Shown: positions 54,354 to 60,655 of the stretch, one piece after another
Numbering within the stretch: position 1 is the first letter of the stretch
Layout: each line of letters starts with the position of its first letter
Assembly: GCA_023447335.1 (NCBI GenBank)
Contig: JAEXOD010000241.1
Coordinates: 1-60,655, forward strand
DNA length: 60,655 bases
Reading direction: 5' to 3'
DNA from: Bacteroidota bacterium
GTDB lineage: Bacteria > Bacteroidota > Ignavibacteria > Ignavibacteriales > Melioribacteraceae
Notes under the pieces: generated by a model
The model's input: only the letters and a program-made list of their open reading frames with translations
Told to the model about the DNA's origin: nothing
Databases searched by the model: none
Made by a program: the position numbers and the translations under genes

Positions 54354-55715
54354 ATGGAAATTACAATCAAATACGAGGATATATATAGTAAAAAAAGTGG
54401 CTTAGCAAAAACCATAGTTGAAATTAAGGAATTAAATATTGAAAGCGAATTATTGATTTCGTTTAGGGATATTTATAATATATGTAAAATGCAAGATCAA
54501 AGGGTTTTAGAATTATTCCTAATTGCAAGTATTTGTTATTCAGTTGACAAATTAGTTCAAAGAACGACCGGGTATGATAACTGGACGAGAGAATTAAGCT
54601 TGAATATACCTGTAAAAAAACCAGAAGTTTGGAAAAATAATGCTACAGAACTTTCAAAAACTCTTGGCTTTTTATCAGGAGACTTATGGACTTTTAATTT
54701 TGTTAACTTAGAAATAGACTTGTTTCGGAAACCAAAGTGGCGCGTTTGTAAAAACAAATACCGTATTAAACAAACACCAAATGCAGTTTGCCTGTTCTCT
54801 GGGGGATTGGATTCATTAGTTGGAGCAATTAATTTGTTAACTAAAGATAAGAAGACCCATTTGATTCTTGTTGGGCATTATGATTCTTCTGGTGCCAAAG
54901 CAGCACAAGAAAGATTAGCATCTTCAATATTGAATAAATATGAAAAAAGAGCTATCCCTTTACACATAAGAGTTACTGATAAAACACCTGCAAATGAATC
55001 AACCCTAAGAAGTCGTTCGTTTTTATTTTTAGCACTTGGTATTTACATAGCCCATTCATATGGTGAAAAAATTCCATTATATGCCCCTGAAAATGGTTTA
55101 ATTGCATTGAACATTCCTCTGACTCCTTCACGGATTGGTTCGTGTAGTACAAGAACTATGCATCCACACTACTTGAAACTATTTCAGGGCTTGCTTGTAA
55201 ATTTGGGTATACAAAATAAAATAATTAATCCATTTGAGTTCCAAACAAAGGGAAAATTTATAAAAGAGTGCTTGGATTATAAGTTGTTAGAAACAATTTA
55301 TGCGGATTCTATTTCTTGTTCTCATCCAACTCGAGGGCGATATTGGGTGAGAAAAAATAGAGATGAAGTAAAAAATTGCGGATATTGCGTGCCGTGTCTG
55401 ATTAGAAGAGCCGCATTAAACAAAGCTGGACTAGATAATGGATTGCAATATGGGTTTGATATCTGTAATAATGAAATAGATCTTAATGAAAAAGATATAA
55501 AAACTCCTAATGATCTCCGTGCATTATTAAGTTTTTTATCAAAAAACTATGGGAAAATAGAGCTAAAGAGATTACTTTTGCAAACAACAGATATTAATGA
55601 TCTGGATAAATATGTTGATACTGCATTTTCTGGTTATAATGAATTGAGTGATTTCTTTAATGAAAAAGGCGATGATAAAATAAGACAAGCAATAAAGAAA
55701 AAAGCCGGATTATGA
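54354..55715 (+). CDS. qatC: QatC, QueC-like PP-loop enzyme
   Basis: This 453-residue protein has the PP-loop SGGLDS at 149-154 and the QueC zinc site spread over SCSHPTRGRYW and CGYCVPC near residues 322-346. QueC turns carboxy-deazaguanine into the nitrile preQ0 with ATP; QatC is a longer relative with an extra N-terminal domain (1-140) that recent work links to 7-deazapurine-type modification of a protein partner. Two bases separate it from qatB; its stop overlaps the qatD start. Confidence 0.9.
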   Translation: MEITIKYEDIYSKKSGLAKTIVEIKELNIESELLISFRDIYNICKMQDQRVLELFLIASICYSVDKLVQRTTGYDNWTRELSLNIPVKKPEVWKNNATELSKTLGFLSGDLWTFNFVNLEIDLFRKPKWRVCKNKYRIKQTPNAVCLFSGGLDSLVGAINLLTKDKKTHLILVGHYDSSGAKAAQERLASSILNKYEKRAIPLHIRVTDKTPANESTLRSRSFLFLALGIYIAHSYGEKIPLYAPENGLIALNIPLTPSRIGSCSTRTMHPHYLKLFQGLLVNLGIQNKIINPFEFQTKGKFIKECLDYKLLETIYADSISCSHPTRGRYWVRKNRDEVKNCGYCVPCLIRRAALNKAGLDNGLQYGFDICNNEIDLNEKDIKTPNDLRALLSFLSKNYGKIELKRLLLQTTDINDLDKYVDTAFSGYNELSDFFNEKGDDKIRQAIKKKAGL

Positions 55716-56449
55716 TTGACACTCATTGCCATATTGATTTGTATGAAAACCCAATGAAGATTGCTGAAGAGAGCGAGCAAAATAAAATTATAACCATTGG
55801 GATGACCAATTTACCCAGCCATTATTTGATGGGTGCTCCTCATGTAGCTAAATTTAAGTTCGTAAGGTTGGCTTTAGGGATGCATCCTCTTAATGGAGCC
55901 GAGCATAACAAAGAATGGGATAGTTTCGTAAGAAATATCGATCATACCTCATACATCGGTGAAATTGGGTTAGATTTTTCGAGAGAAGGAATGGCAACAA
56001 AATCTATTCAAATAGAAACCTTCTGTAAAATATTAAACTTATTAAAAAATAAGAAAAAAGTTATTAGTATTCATTCTAGAGGTGCTGAAAAAACAGTGCT
56101 TCAATACCTCGAAGAGTATAATATAAAAAACGCAATCTTCCATTGGTATTCAGGCGCAAAGAGTATTTTAGTAGAAATAATAGAAAGAGGATATTATTTT
56201 TCAATAAACCCTGCAATGATTGTCTCCAAAAAGGGACAAAATATTATTAAAGATATTCCAATCGATAAAATACTTGCTGAAACCGATGGACCTTATACAA
56301 TCGTAAATAATCGTTATGTCAAACCAAAAGATGTAAAACTAGTTTATGAATATCTAAGTATAGAAAGAGGGATTAATATATTAGAATTAGAGAAGATAAT
56401 CGATATGAATTTTTATAAGTTAATTGAATGGATAAAATCAGATAAATAA
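55712..56449 (+). CDS. qatD: QatD, TatD-like metal-dependent nuclease
   Basis: This 245-residue protein is a TatD-type amidohydrolase-fold DNase: metal ligands H5 and H7 in DTHCHID, E in GEIGLDFSR, H in VISIHSRGAE, H in IFHWYSG and D in LAETDGPY. The set is complete, so it should be active. TatD enzymes are 3'-5' exonucleases. It overlaps qatC by four bases (ATGA) and closes the operon. Confidence 0.9.
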   Translation: MIDTHCHIDLYENPMKIAEESEQNKIITIGMTNLPSHYLMGAPHVAKFKFVRLALGMHPLNGAEHNKEWDSFVRNIDHTSYIGEIGLDFSREGMATKSIQIETFCKILNLLKNKKKVISIHSRGAEKTVLQYLEEYNIKNAIFHWYSGAKSILVEIIERGYYFSINPAMIVSKKGQNIIKDIPIDKILAETDGPYTIVNNRYVKPKDVKLVYEYLSIERGINILELEKIIDMNFYKLIEWIKSDK

Positions 56450-56540
56450 ATAATTTATAAGTAAAATGGTAGAAAAATACGATTCTTAATTTAGTAAAGC
56501 TTAGCAGGAAATGGGGGTTATTCTTTGATGGCTAATTGAA

Positions 56541-56607
56541 TGAAAGGAAAACAAAAGACGGCTATTTTTGTTGCAATATAGGTTTAGCGGTCTGGGTTTT
56601 CTTATTT
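56541..56607. repeat. Flanking repeat downstream of qat
   Basis: GAAAGGAAAACAAAAGACGG and on to GGGTTTTCTTATT resembles 51285-51350, in the same orientation, with roughly two thirds of bases equal by eye. The pair brackets the Qat operon. Confidence 0.35.
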
Positions 56608-56660
56608 AATTCTTATTTATTAAATAAATGCAGTATAATGCTGCAAAAGGAGTGAAATTT

Positions 56661-59396
56661 ATGAAAAAGCCGGCATTGTTTATATTTTTATCGCTGATTT
56701 TGTTTAATGAGATTTCGTATTCACAAGGGACATTTTTTAAGAACTATGATGGAATTCCTATTATCGCTAATTTGTGGGGTAGAGAACATAATCTTTTCCC
56801 GGGATATAATTATCAAGATATTCAAGACGCCGGAATAGATGCTGTAATAAGTGCAAATATGACACAAAAACTTTATGATTCACTTAAATTAAAAACAAAA
56901 ATAATTCCTTATCAAGAGTTTGAAGGCAATAGGGAAGGGTTGGTATATTATTCTGAGAGAACACATACCTTGTGGGAAACAGAAGATACATTAGCCGGTA
57001 GATTGACATTAAATCGAAACAATGTTTTTTTTATGAATGAAACCGATACACTTGGAAATCCAATAGTTTATGCTCAAAGCAATATAACGTACAGAGATAC
57101 AATTATTTCCGGACCATCACATTATAATCAACTAAAAAGAACATTAAAAAAAGGGAATCTAATAGAGTATAATGCCCATTTTAGATTAAAATTAGTTGAT
57201 AAAGTTAATGATACACTAAATAACTTGATAACCAATAGTAACATAATAGGCAAAATAAAAGTTATTTCTCATTTTGTGGATGATAAAAAGGTACATCAAT
57301 ATCATGTTTTAGCCGAAGAAATATTGACAGATTCGCTTTTTGTTAGACTAAACAATTGGATTACAATTTCCTTAAGCTATAACACTGTAACAGAAAATTC
57401 ACCACAAGCGGTATTAGAAATTCCAAAACAGCATAGTGAAGGAGAACATTGGAAAATAATACCGAATGTTGAATTTAAGATTATCTGGGATGGATCGGAT
57501 TCTTTAGCCTTATGTGTCGATAATATATTTATTTATGATGAGTTTGGAAAAAAATTATTAGATAACCAGGTTGATGTTATTAACAAAATTTCAGCAGATG
57601 TAAATTATCAAAATGATCCGTTTATGAGTGATGATCATATTGTAGGTTGGTATCCAATAGATGAACCTAATTGTATTGACAATATGTCATGTGTGAAAAA
57701 AGTTACCGAAATAGTACAATCCTTTAAACCAAATAATAAAGTAATTCCTTCAATAGCGGGGGCTTGGAATGGAATGTTAGATACCGGTTCCGATATTTCT
57801 AAAATTGATGAATTTTACCGTAGAGCAGGTTATAAAGGGGCAAAAATACATGCATACTTATATAATTATCCGTATAAAAGCAATGAAGATGATTATAAAA
57901 GAAAAAACACTCAGAACCTGCTTTATCACTTAGATAGAGCAAGACTAAATGATACCGCTTTTATAAGTAGTATTCAAACAGGTAAGTGGGATGTCCAAAA
58001 TAACGGATTACTAAATCAAACACCAACAAGATCGCAATTTTTATACAATATAAACACTGCTTTATTATATGGAGCTAAGTGCATAGAGATGAGTAATTAT
58101 TACTATTATTTTGGTGGGGAGAATTTAAGAACAGCCTTGATTGGTGTTTCAGAAAATGGGACAACAACCAATATTACCTATTCAGAATTATGGTATGTAT
58201 TAAAAAATGAAGTTAGTCCTCGCCTACATGGAGATTATGGAAAATTATTAAGGCGACTTAAATTAGACACGTTATATAATTTTACAGATGCAAGTGAAGT
58301 AACTTTAGGTCACACAACGTTTTATAAGACCTCAAGTTCTGCAGATTACGAATGTGGGGTTTTTGAAAACATAGAAGATAAAAGAGTATTAATGGCAATA
58401 TCCAGATGGACTAACGAAATACCATTAGAGGATCCATATAGAGTATGGTTTGAATGCAACGATTTGGACGAAAATAATTATACAGTTTATGATTATTACA
58501 TAGATTCGACGCATAATGTATATACGACTAATAATAAAATAACAATCGAAAGATTTTTGGAGCCCGGGGATGCCTTTTTATATGAGATACGTCCTGCTCT
58601 TAAATATGGTGGAAAGGTTGTGACAAACGATGTAGTTAGACTAGATCGAGAACTACTCGGAAATTTGGAAGTCTTATCGAATAAAGCATTAAGTGTTATA
58701 GATACATGCACTTATACAATAAGCGGAGAATTGTATGCAAGAAACGGTTCAAGTATATGTTCAGACCATAAAGGAGATATTATCTTTTCAGGCAGTGGTA
58801 AGTACAGACATGAAACATGGGGAAACTCATTGTTTTATCTGGCAAAAGAAGGTCACCCAAAATTGATATGGGGTTCATTGCAGGGAAACCAAACATATGG
58901 AGTTTATCGAAAATCCGGTACTACATATTTATTGATTGCGACAATTTATTCAACTGATAACAACATAAAACAAACCTATATCGATTCAAGCATTACGATA
59001 TATAATGGGCAACTTGCAGGAACTGAAGTGTATTATAAAATAAGCAGAATTTCAGGGGGCAGAACTTATTTTACAAACGAGGTATCTGTAACTATAAGTA
59101 ACCAATCAATGGAAAAACAGAATGTTTTTATTAAGGAATTTGCTATTGAACAAAATTATCCTAATCCATTTAACGGAATGACATCAATAAAATATATGAT
59201 CCCCGAAAACGGTATTGTAAAAATTAAAATATTCGATATATTAGGCAGAGAAATAAAAGTATTTGATGAAGGTGAAAAAGGAACAGGAATGTATGAATTT
59301 AAATTTAATAGCGGTGAGCTATCAAGCGGGATTTATATTTATTCTGTACAGTACAATAACAAAATATTAAGCAAAAAAATGCTTTTAATGAAATAG
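56661..59396 (+). CDS. Large secreted protein with TIM-barrel-like region and type IX sorting domain
   Basis: The ATG at 56661, with AAAGGAG 9 bases before it, gives 911 residues starting MKKPALFIFLSLILFNEISYS, a signal peptide; the frame opens 11 codons earlier, without merit. Residues about 330-520 include HIVGWYPIDEPNCID and SIQTGKWDVQN, as in (beta/alpha)8 glycoside hydrolases whose DEP motif carries a catalytic acid. The C-terminus has EQNYPNPFNGMTSIKYMIP and ends SKKMLLMK, the sorting domain. It is likely a surface or secreted glycosidase-like protein, but no family is certain. The next type IX gene starts 9 bases after its stop. Confidence 0.75.
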   Translation: MKKPALFIFLSLILFNEISYSQGTFFKNYDGIPIIANLWGREHNLFPGYNYQDIQDAGIDAVISANMTQKLYDSLKLKTKIIPYQEFEGNREGLVYYSERTHTLWETEDTLAGRLTLNRNNVFFMNETDTLGNPIVYAQSNITYRDTIISGPSHYNQLKRTLKKGNLIEYNAHFRLKLVDKVNDTLNNLITNSNIIGKIKVISHFVDDKKVHQYHVLAEEILTDSLFVRLNNWITISLSYNTVTENSPQAVLEIPKQHSEGEHWKIIPNVEFKIIWDGSDSLALCVDNIFIYDEFGKKLLDNQVDVINKISADVNYQNDPFMSDDHIVGWYPIDEPNCIDNMSCVKKVTEIVQSFKPNNKVIPSIAGAWNGMLDTGSDISKIDEFYRRAGYKGAKIHAYLYNYPYKSNEDDYKRKNTQNLLYHLDRARLNDTAFISSIQTGKWDVQNNGLLNQTPTRSQFLYNINTALLYGAKCIEMSNYYYYFGGENLRTALIGVSENGTTTNITYSELWYVLKNEVSPRLHGDYGKLLRRLKLDTLYNFTDASEVTLGHTTFYKTSSSADYECGVFENIEDKRVLMAISRWTNEIPLEDPYRVWFECNDLDENNYTVYDYYIDSTHNVYTTNNKITIERFLEPGDAFLYEIRPALKYGGKVVTNDVVRLDRELLGNLEVLSNKALSVIDTCTYTISGELYARNGSSICSDHKGDIIFSGSGKYRHETWGNSLFYLAKEGHPKLIWGSLQGNQTYGVYRKSGTTYLLIATIYSTDNNIKQTYIDSSITIYNGQLAGTEVYYKISRISGGRTYFTNEVSVTISNQSMEKQNVFIKEFAIEQNYPNPFNGMTSIKYMIPENGIVKIKIFDILGREIKVFDEGEKGTGMYEFKFNSGELSSGIYIYSVQYNNKILSKKMLLMK

Positions 59397-59405
59397 GTCA
59401 TAATT

Positions 59406-60655
59406 ATGAAAAAATATATGACATTGGCACTTTTATTAATAAATCTTTTGCTTTATGCCGAAGTTAGATATGTAAGTAAAACGGGGAGCAGCACTGCTCC
59501 CTATACTACATGGGAGACAGCGTGCGATAGTTTGCAAAAATGTTTTGATTATTGTAATAACGGCGATACTGTTTATGTCGATAGAGGAATTTATAGTGAA
59601 ATAATATCATTAGATAATAGAGTACTTACAATTATTGGAATTGATGCAGATGAATGTATAATTGATGGGACAGGATTAATAGGCAAGGCTATTCCCGGTA
59701 CTTCGTTTTATCAGAAAAACGGAATTATAAACTTTATAAATATATTGTTTAAAAAAAAATTAGGAAATGCTTCTTGGGTTATTTGTTATTTTAATGATGG
59801 AGGTAAAAGTAGTTTTGAAAAATGTATTTTTGATACAACCGATCAAGCAATCATTGGACTTGGAGATACTAATATTAAAGATTGTATCATCAGAAATGTT
59901 AGTACAGGTGTTTCAACAAGTTCAAGGTGCAAAATAAGGTTGAATAATAGCTTACTAAATATAGTTATGTGGCAATATTATGGATGCGGAGTAAATAATT
60001 CTGTTTATAATGGCAGTTTTGAAATTACAAATAATATTTTTTATACTTCTCCGAATAACAAATTATTTATAAGAGGTATTAATATTTTAACAGGTCAAGG
60101 CTTGGAAATTCAAAACAATTTGTTCTATGGATTTAGTGGAGGAATAGCAGGGTACACTGACACAAATAATCCTGATACAATAAATATTATTAATAATACA
60201 CTCATTTGTGGTAGCATTAAAGGGGATGGCATAATATCGGGGAATCTTCAAGGACCCGTGATTGTAAAAAATAATATTTTTTCTGGATTTAAGACAGGGA
60301 TAGGATTGTTGGAATTTGGAATTGACGCGGATTACAATCTCTTTCATAATGTAACCCGTGTAACCAACATGCCCCCTATAGGTGAGCATAATATAGTGGC
60401 AGACCCTATGTTTAACAAAGATACAACGTTTTCGTTTGATGCCATAGATAATTTTAGATTGCAAAAATTTAGCCCTGCAATAGATACGGGAGACCCAAGT
60501 ATATTGGATGTTGACGGTACGAGGAGTGATATAGGGATGTTTGGCGGACCGAACGGTATTAGTTACGAATATCAGGATTTATCTCCGAAAGTAGTTAAAA
60601 AGCTAAAGGCGGTTTATGAACCCGATACCAATAGAGTGAAACTTACATGGAAACC
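59406..60655 (+). CDS. Secreted beta-helix protein with type IX sorting domain, 5' part (continues to 653)
   Basis: The gene starts 9 bases after the stop of the previous one, so the two form an operon. It opens MKKYMTLALLLINLLLYA, a signal peptide, and goes on with repeats such as LTIIGIDADECIIDGTG, IKDCIIRNV and FEITNNIFY, a right-handed parallel beta-helix (residues about 20-370), closing with the family's common FRLQKFSPAIDTGDPSILD and DGTRSDIGMFGGP. The frame is open to the end of the sequence and continues without a break at position 1 when the ends are joined (total 591 residues). Such beta-helices often bind or cleave polysaccharides; no catalytic residues can be named. Confidence 0.88.
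   Translation, partial: MKKYMTLALLLINLLLYAEVRYVSKTGSSTAPYTTWETACDSLQKCFDYCNNGDTVYVDRGIYSEIISLDNRVLTIIGIDADECIIDGTGLIGKAIPGTSFYQKNGIINFINILFKKKLGNASWVICYFNDGGKSSFEKCIFDTTDQAIIGLGDTNIKDCIIRNVSTGVSTSSRCKIRLNNSLLNIVMWQYYGCGVNNSVYNGSFEITNNIFYTSPNNKLFIRGINILTGQGLEIQNNLFYGFSGGIAGYTDTNNPDTINIINNTLICGSIKGDGIISGNLQGPVIVKNNIFSGFKTGIGLLEFGIDADYNLFHNVTRVTNMPPIGEHNIVADPMFNKDTTFSFDAIDNFRLQKFSPAIDTGDPSILDVDGTRSDIGMFGGPNGISYEYQDLSPKVVKKLKAVYEPDTNRVKLTWK
60529..60655. repeat. Terminal redundancy proving a circle
   Basis: These 127 bases are identical to positions 1-127. The overlap length equals a k-mer size widely used in short-read assembly, which makes an assembly of a circular molecule the simplest reading. 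Unique length is 60,528 bp. Confidence 0.95.

Noticed and set aside
60087..60464. 125-codon minus-strand frame near the right end
   Set aside because: It lies opposite the beta-helix protein gene, which has a signal peptide, repeats and a sorting domain across the junction.

Overview
The window is one complete circular replicon. Its first 127 bases are repeated exactly as its last 127 bases (1-127 = 60529-60655), so the real molecule is a circle of 60,528 bp, and one gene runs across the arbitrary ends (59406 to 653). It carries a ParA partition ATPase with a small ribbon-helix-helix partner, an iteron-type replication initiator and an iteron array, so it is a plasmid. The DNA is AT-rich. Three large secreted proteins end in the C-terminal sorting domain of the type IX secretion system, with the signature YQNYPNPFNPTT. 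Together with weak ribosome binding sites and the twin AAA-ATPase/PD-(D/E)XK genes, this points to a host in the Bacteroidota/Chlorobiota (FCB) group, most likely Ignavibacteria- or Kapabacteria-like. I saw no rRNA, tRNA or CRISPR array.

Layout. 0.7-4.1 kb: a tight operon of a GIY-YIG nuclease, a 63-residue protein and a zinc-hook SMC-like ATPase, with a short membrane ORF after it; this is the best candidate for an undescribed defence module. 4.2-10.5 kb: DRB0094-type RNA ligase, AAA-ATPase/nuclease copy A, TPR protein, exported protein, SAM methyltransferase and Fic protein. 10.9-14.2 kb: AbiE toxin-antitoxin pair with two inverted-repeat operators, then a tyrosine recombinase. 14.3-18.4 kb: an AlbA_2 regulator, a truncated AAA+ ATPase, a PD-(D/E)XK nuclease and a structured RNA. 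18.4-24.1 kb: an orphan AbiEi and a second replication module (primase-polymerase/helicase, AlpA-like HTH, gpII-like initiator) with repeat-rich spacers. 24.3-39.0 kb: a complete type I BREX operon on the minus strand, brxA-brxB-brxC-pglX-brxU-pglZ-brxL, with a relic of a second pglX tail between brxU and pglZ. 39.2-42.9 kb: the plasmid core, parA-RHH-iterons-rep, surrounded by GTAATTACG boxes. 43.2-45.2 kb: a diverged second copy of the 4.2-7.3 kb segment. 45.5-51.2 kb: a lipoprotein and a metzincin-like type IX cargo. 51.7-56.4 kb: a complete Qat operon (qatABCD). 56.7 kb and across the origin to 0.65 kb: two more type IX cargo proteins.

Taken together this is a defence plasmid carrying BREX with an embedded BrxU-like type IV enzyme, Qat, AbiE, a Fic protein and an uncharacterised nuclease/SMC operon. 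It also carries surface or secreted cargo and three unrelated replication proteins, which suggests it was built by fusing smaller elements. All functions are inferred from sequence motifs and gene order read by eye; no database search was possible.
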